From assembly GCF_000369005.1 (NCBI RefSeq), contig NZ_KB849765.1:62001-126000 (forward strand): DNA of 64,000 bases, in the 5' to 3' direction. The position numbers and the translations under genes are program-made. Below, piece by piece: positions 19,390 to 27,232 of this stretch; the first letter of the stretch is position 1; each line of letters opens with the position of its first letter. This stretch comes from Acinetobacter beijerinckii CIP 110307. GTDB lineage: Bacteria; Pseudomonadota; Gammaproteobacteria; Pseudomonadales; Moraxellaceae. The notes below the pieces were generated by a model. The model saw only the letters and a list, made by a program, of their open reading frames with translations, did no database searches and was not told the origin of the DNA.

Positions 19390-20322
19390 TTAATTCAAAG
19401 TTTGCACCGACTGCTGCAACCCTTTCTGGATATCATGTACAAAACCCTTTCCCTGATTGAGTTTAGGTTTTGATTTAGTCTGAACATGCTCATCCTGTTG
19501 ATGCTTCTCTTCAAAATTCTCATCCATATAAAACTCCTCCACCAAATCCAATCCCTCTTCCGAATTCACCTCAAATCTTGCATTATCATAACCCTGCCTA
19601 GCCATTTGATCTAAAGCATGTTGATTAAAACCACTCTGCTTACTTTGCTGATCAATGTCGGTTGCCATTTGAATGGCTTGTTGCAGATTCACGCCATCTC
19701 TTAAAGTTAAATCCACGTAATACACAGGCGTTCGATAGCTTTGTGTGGTGGACTTACCTCGAAGTGTCAATTGCAGTGGTAGACATGACAGTAAGCCATT
19801 CGATGCAGCATGGTAATAACTCAGTCTCGCAGCCAAAGTTCGAATACTATTAAACCCCGCAGTTCTAAAAATGAAAGTACCCAGTTCATCACTTTCATCT
19901 AAGTTGACGTGCAAACGGCCGTAGGGTTTACAGTTGCCTCCTTGTGCCAATGGACACAAATCAGGTGACGGACATGGATGTTGCTCTACGCCTTGATTGG
20001 TTAAGCGTTGACAGATTTCACCATTACCCACACAAACAGGTCGCCCAGTTTGACGGTCAAATAAGCTGTACTCTGCCCGCAAACTGAGTTCAGGATCATT
20101 AAAGATCATCCGGACTGGTATGGTTCTGAGTTTTTGGTTGGATGCTTTGGCACGAAGTTGTTCATCAAGCGGATGCTTGACCCATCCTTCTTTGCCTTGG
20201 ATTTGGCTGGTAATCGTAAACTGGTCATCCTTTTCAGGTAAACGTTTGCCGTTCTTTTCTACCACTTTACCGATACTGATGCGCCCAAGTATGGGTGGTG
20301 TAATCGCTAAACCTTTGATCAT
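19390..20322 (-). CDS. Gp3-like (recombination directionality factor-like) protein
   Basis: 310 residues from ATG 20322 (MIKGLAITPPILGRISIGKV); GAGGAC 8-10 bases upstream selects this start over an in-frame ATG 26 codons earlier. The N-terminal half carries the conserved ITPPxLGRISIG block and a cysteine-containing region CVGNGEICQR ... CPSPDLCPLAQGGNC (four or more Cys, possible metal site), then the YGRLHVNLD segment. It matches the family annotated as hydrolase/metal-binding or Gp3-like, found in phages, plasmids and islands next to YqaJ and DUF932 genes. A true directionality role with this tyrosine integrase is not shown. Confidence 0.75.
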   Translation of the reverse strand: MIKGLAITPPILGRISIGKVVEKNGKRLPEKDDQFTITSQIQGKEGWVKHPLDEQLRAKASNQKLRTIPVRMIFNDPELSLRAEYSLFDRQTGRPVCVGNGEICQRLTNQGVEQHPCPSPDLCPLAQGGNCKPYGRLHVNLDESDELGTFIFRTAGFNSIRTLAARLSYYHAASNGLLSCLPLQLTLRGKSTTQSYRTPVYYVDLTLRDGVNLQQAIQMATDIDQQSKQSGFNQHALDQMARQGYDNARFEVNSEEGLDLVEEFYMDENFEEKHQQDEHVQTKSKPKLNQGKGFVHDIQKGLQQSVQTLN

Positions 20323-20397
20323 GTTAATGTCCTCTATGCTGTTGTATGGTTTGGAACTGTTTTGCGTTGTTGGTTTAAAAATGAAATCGGCATAAAA

Positions 20398-20425
20398 CAT
20401 CCCATGCGCAGAGGCATGGGATGTT
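20398..20425 (-). terminator. Terminator downstream of the YqaJ gene
   Basis: ACATCCCATGC and GCATGGGATGT form an 11-bp stem around GCAGAG, with TTTTATG following on the minus strand. It lies between the YqaJ gene and the Gp3-like gene, so the latter probably has its own promoter. Confidence 0.82.
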
Positions 20426-20481
20426 TAGGCGGTCTGTTTTAATGTTGAGTGCTTGGATATTTTGCTTAGGCTAAATCGCTT

Positions 20482-21645
20482 TCAATCATCATTGGTATAG
20501 ATGTTGAAACGCCGTGAACCTGTTTTGCTTTGTGGAAATTGATTCAAATATTCAGGATATTGCTTGAGTAAGGCCTTGCTGTCTAAGCTGATCGAGTCTT
20601 TTGACTTTTTCCACGTCACTGAGCCTGTTAAGAATGTTGCGCGTTCTGCCTGCTGCATCTTGGCTTGCAGTTGATGCTTAAGCAGATCGAATTGCTCCTG
20701 ATGCTTTTCAATTTGGTTGCGCGCTTGAATCAGTTGTTCAAACTGTTGATTGGCACTTTCATCTTCGGATAGATCTGTGGTGCTGAGTGGCACATGTTCG
20801 GGATATAAAAGCTGTAAAGCTTTGGCTGCTGATTCACTGGCATCCGCTTCAGGCGGGGTATCATTTTCTACGCATTCCCAAAAGTAACGTTCGGCATTAA
20901 TGATGTGTTGAATCACTGATTCAGAACGTGTCACTTTAAAAATTCGAGTTTCATGCCCACAAATTAGTACGCAAATATGCGCAGCTTTTTTACCTGTCAC
21001 TGCCAATTGGTGTTGTACCTGACACAGCACGTATAAAGGCACACCATCTCGCCACAGTTTTGCGCCATATTCCCCTGCGGTTTTACACTCCAAAATCTGT
21101 ACATCAGCATCACCTGCTACCGAATAATCCAAGTTGGCTAACATGAAATGTTTGTCAGCTTCGGGATGTTGTAGCACGGCATTGACTCTACGGACTTTAT
21201 AATTGGTGTGCATGCTGTAGTATTCAGCGACTAAGGGTTCAAGCCGGTTACCCCAATACAAAGGTGCATGTCCTTCGCTTTCATCCTCAATGGATTGTTT
21301 CACTCGACCTGTTTTAATCATCCACAGTTCGAGCATCGACATATAGGGGTTGAGTCCACAAGCGGCAGCACAGTCACTACTGCCAATGCCTTGGCGTCGG
21401 AGGCTTAGCCATTCAGCTTGGCTCATATGTTTGGTTTCAGCCAAGCGCTTGGGACGCAATGTTCCGACACGGCTCTGTCTCTGCCCTTGTTGGGTTTTAG
21501 GATAATGCTGCTGTCGTGTTCTGCTTGGACGTTGTGGGGTTTCCGATGCTGAATCGGGTGATGTAGGCAATGGCATCGGCAAGGATGGTATGGAACTGGG
21601 GATGACGGGTGTTGAATTTGCGATATTAAAACGTTGAGGATTCAT
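20482..21645 (-). CDS. YqaJ/lambda-exonuclease-type recombinase nuclease
   Basis: 387 residues. After a Pro/Arg-rich 70-residue N-terminus comes the YqaJ fold: SQAEWLSLRRQGIGSSDCAAACG, YWGNRLEPLVAEYY, the metal-binding D of MLANLDYSVAGD, and ECK in VQILECKTAGEYG, then VQHQLAVTGKKAAHICVLICG. This is the PD-(D/E)XK alkaline exonuclease family that resects DNA ends for single-strand annealing. A C-terminal coiled coil (about 265-345) is unusual for the minimal domain. AAGGAT precedes the ATG. No adjacent annealase (RecT/Bet) gene was recognised. Confidence 0.88.
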   Translation of the reverse strand: MNPQRFNIANSTPVIPSSIPSLPMPLPTSPDSASETPQRPSRTRQQHYPKTQQGQRQSRVGTLRPKRLAETKHMSQAEWLSLRRQGIGSSDCAAACGLNPYMSMLELWMIKTGRVKQSIEDESEGHAPLYWGNRLEPLVAEYYSMHTNYKVRRVNAVLQHPEADKHFMLANLDYSVAGDADVQILECKTAGEYGAKLWRDGVPLYVLCQVQHQLAVTGKKAAHICVLICGHETRIFKVTRSESVIQHIINAERYFWECVENDTPPEADASESAAKALQLLYPEHVPLSTTDLSEDESANQQFEQLIQARNQIEKHQEQFDLLKHQLQAKMQQAERATFLTGSVTWKKSKDSISLDSKALLKQYPEYLNQFPQSKTGSRRFNIYTNDD

Positions 21646-21743
21646 TGATTTATCCTTTTATCTATAAGTTGTGTTGAATTCGAAAGATTTAAATTGAGAG
21701 GATTAAATTGAAATGCTTGTGAACTTTAAAAATCAGCAGGCAT

Positions 21744-21774
21744 AAAAAAAGCCACATCGTGTTGATGTGGCTAT
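21744..21774 (-). terminator. Terminator downstream of the DUF932 gene
   Basis: AGCCACATC / GATGTGGCT stem around GTGTT with TTTTTTTATG on the minus strand, 86 bp after the DUF932 stop codon. Confidence 0.85.
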
Positions 21775-21859
21775 AAAGGGTTTATGCTCTGGAGATAGTG
21801 CAACATAAACTTTGCTTGATTGACAAGATTCAATTTAATCTCAAAAACTTAAAGCTAAC

Positions 21860-22912
21860 TTAAACCAATAAACGCAGTGCTTGTTCTAGTCCACGTTGTT
21901 TTAAGCCAGCCCCTACACCGAACCACGCTGAATCCAATCGATGATCCTGACTCATGGCTCGACGCTCGTGATCAGCGAACTCTGTAATAGAACAGAGTAA
22001 GCCATAGGCAGTATCTTTGGCTGAGCTGAGTTCTGCCCCTCGTCCATGTCCGTTAAACATAGTCATGACTTTGGACATCGCACGCCCATTCGGTTCAGTT
22101 TTGTTGTCTGCTTTGGGGGTTGAGTTGTGTTGATTGGACATTGCAGCATTGCGGTAGTACTGAACAATACTGTCCTCCTGCTCTGCAATACTGAGACTGG
22201 TGTTGTTAAATACCGCATCGAAATAAGCAGCGGCTTCTTGTTGAGTGACTTTACGTTGACTGAGCTGTTTCATTTCATACATGTGCTCGTTCCATGCCCG
22301 TACTGAAATCCCCAATTGTTGTTTGATCTTCTCTGCATCAAACTTGGTGCTGTGGGGGACTTTGACTACGCCTGCACTTACGTTTTGTCCTTTCAGCGCA
22401 ATGGCTAAAGTGTTATTGCACACCACACGGATCGAGGTGAATTGTGCAGTGGTGGCAAGAGTGCCATCACAAGCTGTGGCTAAGAGAATATAGCCATTGC
22501 TGACGTCTTTGCCTTTTAAAGCCGAGGTCTGCCCTGTTTTTGCCAAAGCCCAGAATTTCTTGCCACCTTTCAGTACCCCAGCGGTTTCCAGTTCAAAACC
22601 TGATTGTTCAGTGAGGTCTTTATAGAAGTGTAGAATTTCTTTGGGTTGCACTTCTTGATAGCGCTGACTGACTACGGATAATGGTGCATGGGTGTCGGAA
22701 CGGTACAACACCCGTTGTTCATCATGCGGGAGGATCAGGTTTTGCCCTTTGTGGTTTTCAGCCATATAGCTGACATTGGAACTTTCAATCTGCCAGTCCA
22801 TGCCTGCTTGTTTGGCCCAGACTTCGATCGGTTGGTTTGGGGTCAATTGATTGCCTAAACCATGCCAAGGGGTTTCGCCTACATAAGCCATATTTTCAAT
22901 TTGATGTGCCAT
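21860..22912 (-). CDS. DUF932 domain protein
   Basis: 350 residues beginning MAHQIENMAYVGETPWHGLG, the hallmark start of the phage/plasmid-like DUF932 family, with SVVSQRYQEVQPKEILHFY and IRVVCNNTLAIAL blocks. Family members are abundant on plasmids and phages beside recombination genes; their molecular role is unknown. AGGAAG precedes the start. Own terminator on the left and separate from the small-protein cluster on the right. Confidence 0.85.
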   Translation of the reverse strand: MAHQIENMAYVGETPWHGLGNQLTPNQPIEVWAKQAGMDWQIESSNVSYMAENHKGQNLILPHDEQRVLYRSDTHAPLSVVSQRYQEVQPKEILHFYKDLTEQSGFELETAGVLKGGKKFWALAKTGQTSALKGKDVSNGYILLATACDGTLATTAQFTSIRVVCNNTLAIALKGQNVSAGVVKVPHSTKFDAEKIKQQLGISVRAWNEHMYEMKQLSQRKVTQQEAAAYFDAVFNNTSLSIAEQEDSIVQYYRNAAMSNQHNSTPKADNKTEPNGRAMSKVMTMFNGHGRGAELSSAKDTAYGLLCSITEFADHERRAMSQDHRLDSAWFGVGAGLKQRGLEQALRLLV

Positions 22913-23000
22913 GGTGAGTCTTCCTAAAATAAGAGTGTGATATAAAGTTTTAAAGAATCTGTAAATTCAACGATGTAACCGTGTAAAGGCGAAGATGTGA

Positions 23001-23300
23001 TTACTTCGCCCATGCAAAGCTATGTTGGCAATCCAAGCAGAGATAGTGCTCGGCATTGCTGTAATATTTTTCAAAGCAGTATTGGCTGACCACAACAAGG
23101 ACACCGCCGACGACCACTCCAATCGCTGCACCAATAAAAGGTGAAACGCCTGCTTTTTTGGCGACCTGCATGCCGAACATCGCCATTTGTGTGGGGGAAA
23201 TACAACGTTGCAGTTGCTCAAAATAATTAAAGTTGGGATTGCCTGTATCAGTCTGCTGAACATGGACAGACTGACAAAAAGGACAGCGAATAAGAGACAT
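23001..23300 (-). CDS. Zinc-ribbon membrane protein, 99 residues
   Basis: Two CxxC knuckles, CPFC near residue 6 and CLDC near residue 89, bracket a hydrophobic segment (SPFIGAAIGVVVGGVLVVVS, about 52-71). The fold is probably a split zinc ribbon with one membrane helix. I recognise no named family. It sits in the leftward run of small element genes. Confidence 0.65.
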   Translation of the reverse strand: MSLIRCPFCQSVHVQQTDTGNPNFNYFEQLQRCISPTQMAMFGMQVAKKAGVSPFIGAAIGVVVGGVLVVVSQYCFEKYYSNAEHYLCLDCQHSFAWAK

Positions 23301-23350
23301 TTAATATTCCAAGTAGACTGAATTCAGTACAAAAGCTGAATTGTGGGCAT

Positions 23351-23387
23351 AAAAAAACCGCATCCCTTAAGGACACGGTTTGGTTTG
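23351..23387 (-). terminator. Terminator downstream of the exported-protein cluster
   Basis: On the minus strand ACCGTGTCC-TTAA-GGGATGCGGT pairs with two G-U steps and runs into TTTTTTTATG. It follows the gene ending at 23438 by about 50 bp. Confidence 0.75.
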
Positions 23388-23437
23388 GTGTATAGCTTAA
23401 ATTTTAATTGAGTGCTTTGGCTTAGCGTTGAACGAGG

Positions 23438-23827
23438 TTATTGAAAGCTATAGCTTGCAGTGCCTTGGTCAGTTTCAACATCGACACGTACCACATTGTT
23501 ATAGCCACAACCTGTTAATTTCAGGCTTAAACGTAAACCCATTTTAAAATGTTGTGGGTATTCCAACGATCGGCGATAACCTTCATAACCGCATTCACCA
23601 TTGTTGATCAGTACATTGGTTACATCGATGGGATCGGCACTGTTGGAACGAATGGTGAGTACACTGGCGGATTGGTTTTGTGCATACCAGTTACTGGTGT
23701 CTTTAACATCCAGTTCAACCGTAAAGGTATTCGGATCAAGACCTGAACTACATCCAACGAACATCATGCTGACTGTTGCAGTCACTGCCATGAGGATTGG
23801 TTTTAAATATTGCTTCATCACATTCAT
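23438..23827 (-). CDS. Small lipoprotein, unknown function
   Basis: 129 residues with a type II signal peptide: Lys near the N-terminus, a hydrophobic stretch ILMAVTATVSMMFV and lipobox VGCS (Cys26). The mature part is a beta-rich domain with two further Cys (CGYEGYRR and GCGYNNV). It overlaps the upstream gene by four bases (ATGA), so the two are translationally coupled. Family not recognised. Confidence 0.75.
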   Translation of the reverse strand: MNVMKQYLKPILMAVTATVSMMFVGCSSGLDPNTFTVELDVKDTSNWYAQNQSASVLTIRSNSADPIDVTNVLINNGECGYEGYRRSLEYPQHFKMGLRLSLKLTGCGYNNVVRVDVETDQGTASYSFQ

Positions 23828-24414
23828 CCTGAGCAGTAGTTATAGTTGACCTTATAGTCGCCTTGATCCATGTCGGTGCTGACCATGTGAATTTCACAGT
23901 CTTTGCCGACCTTGAATTTGTAGACATAATAACGATTACCGACTTGTTCCGATTCAAGCGCACCACGTGACAAGACCTGTATTTGTTGGCTGGATTTCCC
24001 TGTGTCTTTCGCAATTTTATCGACAACATATTGCTGATATTGGCGAATATTTTTTTGCTCAAAATCAGGAAGCTCAGCATAAGCCATCATGTACTCGAGT
24101 GTTTCTGCTGCTTTTAAGTTCTGATCAAACTCAAAGCTGAGTAACTCAGGTTCATGTTTCGATGTATTTTGACTTTTGCTTCCTGTGGTCAATTCTTTAA
24201 CATCAATCCCATCCACTTCCGCTGCGGGAATCTCGTTTGATGCTGCTTCTGAAGCAGCAACTTCTGATGCTTGTACGGCACTGGCATTGTTATCGACACT
24301 TGTTTGAACAGGCTTTTCTACAGCATGTTTAGGACTAAAGAAATAAAAGCCTGCAATGCTAATCAGGGTCAATGCCAAGATCGCAGCCAAGCCCAATATG
24401 GTTTTTTGGTTCAT
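23824..24414 (-). CDS. Membrane-anchored envelope protein, unknown function
   Basis: 196 residues: one N-terminal membrane helix (ILGLAAILALTLISIAGFYFF), an Ala/Glu/Ser-rich linker (about 35-75), and a C-terminal globular domain with two Cys (KDCEIHMVS and NYCSG). This is the layout of a periplasm-facing bitopic protein. It is the middle of three consecutive leftward genes for exported products, overlapping the lipoprotein gene. Confidence 0.75.
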   Translation of the reverse strand: MNQKTILGLAAILALTLISIAGFYFFSPKHAVEKPVQTSVDNNASAVQASEVAASEAASNEIPAAEVDGIDVKELTTGSKSQNTSKHEPELLSFEFDQNLKAAETLEYMMAYAELPDFEQKNIRQYQQYVVDKIAKDTGKSSQQIQVLSRGALESEQVGNRYYVYKFKVGKDCEIHMVSTDMDQGDYKVNYNYCSG

Positions 24415-24431
24415 CTCACTGCTCCCAGTGT

Positions 24432-24698
24432 TTAGTTAGGCACTGAAACTTGACCATTCTTGGCATTGAAATAGACAAAGCGTGGACAACCACCTTGAAA
24501 ATTCACGGTGAAATTGCGCCAGCCACGGTTACCAGGATTGGTTTTATACATACATTGATAGGCCCCGCCACCCAAGTTACGCGCTTGAACAAAATAGGCT
24601 TCGCTTTGTGTGGCAAACCAACCTGCATGTGTCCATGAGGCTGTAGCAAATAGGGTTGAAATCAGGGTAGTTTTTAGGAATGTGTTGATCATCATCAT
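24432..24698 (-). CDS. Small secreted protein, 88 residues
   Basis: Signal peptide with cleavage likely after THA (TLISTLFATASWTHA-GWFA), leaving about 63 residues rich in aromatic and Gly residues with two Cys (YQCMY and GGCPRF) that could form a disulphide. AAGAGAAA lies before a run of three Met codons; the first is taken. First of three cotranscribed exported-protein genes on the element. Family unknown. Confidence 0.7.
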   Translation of the reverse strand: MMMINTFLKTTLISTLFATASWTHAGWFATQSEAYFVQARNLGGGAYQCMYKTNPGNRGWRNFTVNFQGGCPRFVYFNAKNGQVSVPN

Positions 24699-25401
24699 TT
24701 TCTCTTTTTTATAGGCATCACCTGTCTTGGTCTTGATCAGACGCGATGTTCCCCATGTCAGTTATGTTTGAATGAATTTCTCTGTTTTTTTTTGAAGTGT
24801 TATAGACGATAAAGCACACGGATCTATGACCCTCAAAACAGCATGAGAGATTCATCTTCATATCGGTAATATGTACTTGAAAAAGTTTTATTCTTAGAAA
24901 GTCATCGACACAGCGATACATGCACGACAGCACAGCACGAGGTCTAATCACCGCTATGTTGTAAATAGGGTACAAACATGAAAAAAGAGAAATATAAAAG
25001 ACGGTATTGATGTAAGCGCATGGCGTACTCCTAGATGATTTAGAAGTTCTACCAAGTCACTGTCAAATGATGGTGGCAGAACGAGAAAGGGTTGACAGAC
25101 CAGTCATCTAGGAACCGGCACGCACAAGGCGTCCCTCCCTCGCCCTACCGCAACGGAGGAGGAACGAACGAGTTCGCCACCAAAAAATTACTTTTTTGAT
25201 GTGCTAGATGATAACGGTCTGTCAAAACCGACTGACGATGTAGGTCAGCAGGCTAAGGATAATCTGCGCAATGTAGAGCGTCAAGCAAACAGATAATACG
25301 TAAAATTTTAATGTTATATTTCATCATCTGTAATATTGAAAAGTTAGAACTTTTTCTGCATATTGATCCAACTAAAAATTATCCACTAAAGAAGGATCAA
25401 C
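24699..25401. other. Intergenic control region of the element
   Basis: About 700 bases between the leftward exported-protein genes and the rightward genes, so it should contain divergent promoters. Its left 270 bases hold no convincing gene; its right part (25030-25260) is an unusually GC-rich, repeat-laden folded block annotated separately. Confidence 0.55.
25030..25260. ncRNA. Candidate structured RNA or replication/transfer origin
   Basis: Several nested pairings occur in about 230 nt. CCTAGATGA (25030-25038) pairs with TCATCTAGG (25104-25112), enclosing GTTCTACCA / TGGTGGCAGAAC (25046-25054 with 25071-25082). GTTGACAGACC plus TCATCTAG (25091-25111) pairs alternatively with CTAGATGATAACGGTCTGTC (25204-25223). 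Between them GGCG/CGCC and CCTCC/GGAGG enclose a locally GC-rich core, and CTGAC/GTCAG forms a last hairpin at 25232-25248. The two mutually exclusive partners for TCATCTAG suggest a switch. No reading frame explains it. Strand is unknown; an origin or oriT is an equal alternative. Confidence 0.45.
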
Positions 25402-25551
25402 ATGAGAAAAGATTTAAATCTTGAACAGCAAGAAGAAGATTACAAAGAAGCTCGCGAAAATGAGCTTCAAAAAATTGCTGAATCAAATAATGTTTCTATC
25501 AAAGAAGCTGGCCAAATCAGGGAAGATCTTCTTAACTCAGCCGAGGAATAA
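25402..25551 (+). CDS. Small acidic protein, 49 residues
   Basis: MRKDLNLEQQEEDYKEAREN... is a Glu/Lys-rich helical peptide. GAAGGA sits 6 bases before the ATG, and a strong terminator begins 9 bp after the stop, so a monocistronic message fits. No family recognised. Confidence 0.7.
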   Translation: MRKDLNLEQQEEDYKEARENELQKIAESNNVSIKEAGQIREDLLNSAEE

Positions 25552-25559
25552 TCAATAGT

Positions 25560-25584
25560 AGCCCTATCATCTAGGGCTTTTTTA
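25560..25584 (+). terminator. Terminator of the 49-residue gene
   Basis: AGCCCTA-TCATC-TAGGGCT followed by TTTTT, a textbook intrinsic terminator. Confidence 0.92.
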
Positions 25585-25705
25585 TACTCTTCGTTCTGAG
25601 AAAGCACATAGTGATAATGCTATTTTCAGACACTAACAAAAAGCAATCAAACCTATGAATTTAAAGTTAAAATAGTTAAGTGTGTACACCTATTGAAGCC
25701 TTATT

Positions 25706-26839
25706 ATGCGTATTAAAGACAAACAAAAAAAGCCAGACACTGTAACAGACCTGTTTGAAGGGCTTGACGTACCTATAGCAATAAAATCCAATCTAAAATC
25801 AGCTAAAAAATTTGTCATGGCATTGTTAAAAGACATGTCAAAACAAAAAAATCCTAGTGTTCATGAATTCCACCAAATACAGACTAATTCAAAGAATATA
25901 AGAGAAATTAAAATATATGCTCAAATTGAACTTGAGTATTCAGGTAAAATTTATTCTTACAATTTTCTACGCTTGAAAGGGTCATTTATTCCTGAATACA
26001 TGCTTAAGGAAATTTACGATTGTAATTTTCTTGATATAAAAATAATGAGCGTTGGTGGTGCACCTAACTCCAAGAATAAAATAAACCAGTTATTTACAGG
26101 CATAGCAATAACTATTGCTACAGTCATAGGGTCAATTATAAAAGAAGAACTGCCAATAAAGATGACTTTAGGTGAAGGGTTCCAGCTTATTCAAAAGATT
26201 ATCAAAACATATGAAAATGATTATCAACAGAAAGTGCAAGAACCAATTAAAGAACTATTACGGACTATAGAATTATATTATCAACTTGATATTGATGATA
26301 AAGACATTAGTAAACCTAATTATCCCGACTCTATTCAAGATGCTAATAAACATCCTGATCAATCATATACGGAAGTAGTAGAACACTTAGAAAAAGCCAT
26401 AAATCAGTGCATCACTATTGGTCTTTTTAAACAATACCAAAGATCTCCGAACTCAAATAAAAAAATAGAGAACATACCCGTTATATGTGAAGGGCATACT
26501 TTGTTAAACAATACAAAGTTACTTAAAAAACTAAATGGTTCAACTTTAAATCTAGAAGGTAATTCCAAAAAAAAACAAATCTATAATGTTTTTGATAAGA
26601 AAATCATCGATTTAATTTCTGACAACCAATATGAAAAAAAGTATAAAAATAAGACAGAGCTATATAGAGTTTTGGCGGAAGGAATTTCCGAACAGCTATA
26701 TGAATATATGAAAAATCATCGGCAAGACAACAACCACAAACATGGTTTAATGCCTGACAATCTAGCAACCCGAATTCGTACCATAATTAATAAAAATGAT
26801 GAATTAAAGAAAAAATTTATACAACAGTTTGAAAAATAA
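25706..26839 (+). CDS. Uncharacterised protein, 377 residues
   Basis: Mainly hydrophilic and lysine-rich, with one short hydrophobic stretch LFTGIAITIATVIGSIIKEEL (about 131-151) that may be a membrane or buried helix. A C-terminal region (about 300-377) is charged and helical. Catalytic motifs were not seen. GAAG lies 9 bases before the ATG. It is flanked by noncoding spaces on both sides within the element's replication-side half. Function unknown; I recognise no family. Confidence 0.6.
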   Translation: MRIKDKQKKPDTVTDLFEGLDVPIAIKSNLKSAKKFVMALLKDMSKQKNPSVHEFHQIQTNSKNIREIKIYAQIELEYSGKIYSYNFLRLKGSFIPEYMLKEIYDCNFLDIKIMSVGGAPNSKNKINQLFTGIAITIATVIGSIIKEELPIKMTLGEGFQLIQKIIKTYENDYQQKVQEPIKELLRTIELYYQLDIDDKDISKPNYPDSIQDANKHPDQSYTEVVEHLEKAINQCITIGLFKQYQRSPNSNKKIENIPVICEGHTLLNNTKLLKKLNGSTLNLEGNSKKKQIYNVFDKKIIDLISDNQYEKKYKNKTELYRVLAEGISEQLYEYMKNHRQDNNHKHGLMPDNLATRIRTIINKNDELKKKFIQQFEK

Positions 26840-27232
26840 TGATTATTCGTTTTTTTTACTTACCTCGGGCCATCCGATAATTTTGTTTACATCCATGTAA
26901 ATTTACTGTCATTGGATAGTGTCCTTTCTGCTTCAAGGTAGCTATTCAATTTAATGGGCTTTTTCCCATAACTAATCCAACATTTAGGACAGTAAGTATG
27001 TACACCGCAATACTTAAAAAACCTTCGGGTTCATCACAAAGTCAAAGTTTAAAACCTCGATCAGGCCGAACCTCTGAATTAAGGATAATATTACTATTAA
27101 GTATATATTATCCCAATAGATGTACTACTTATCATCTGGGTAGTTTGTATATACCTATTCCAGTAGTGTTATACAAAACACTACTGATTATTAATCAGTA
27201 TAGATTTTGCTATAAAGCTAAGGGGTACACTC
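26840..27232. other. Intergenic region before the Gp2-like gene
   Basis: About 390 bases. An 81-codon frame at 26998-27243 has no ribosome-binding site and non-protein-like composition and was not accepted. AAGGGG at 27219-27224 is the ribosome-binding site of the next gene. No repeats were recognised. Confidence 0.5.

Noticed and set aside
22967..23263. 98-codon leftward frame overlapping the zinc-ribbon gene
   Set aside because: The overlapping 99-residue frame has two CxxC motifs and a membrane helix; this one shows no structure and no ribosome-binding site.
24718..24975. 85-codon leftward frame upstream of the exported-protein genes
   Set aside because: No ribosome-binding site, Cys/His-rich composition unlike the neighbours, and it lies where a promoter is expected.
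25030..25260. Inverted repeats as an insertion-sequence pair
   Set aside because: No transposase between them, three related arms instead of two, and internal nested stems point to RNA or origin structure.
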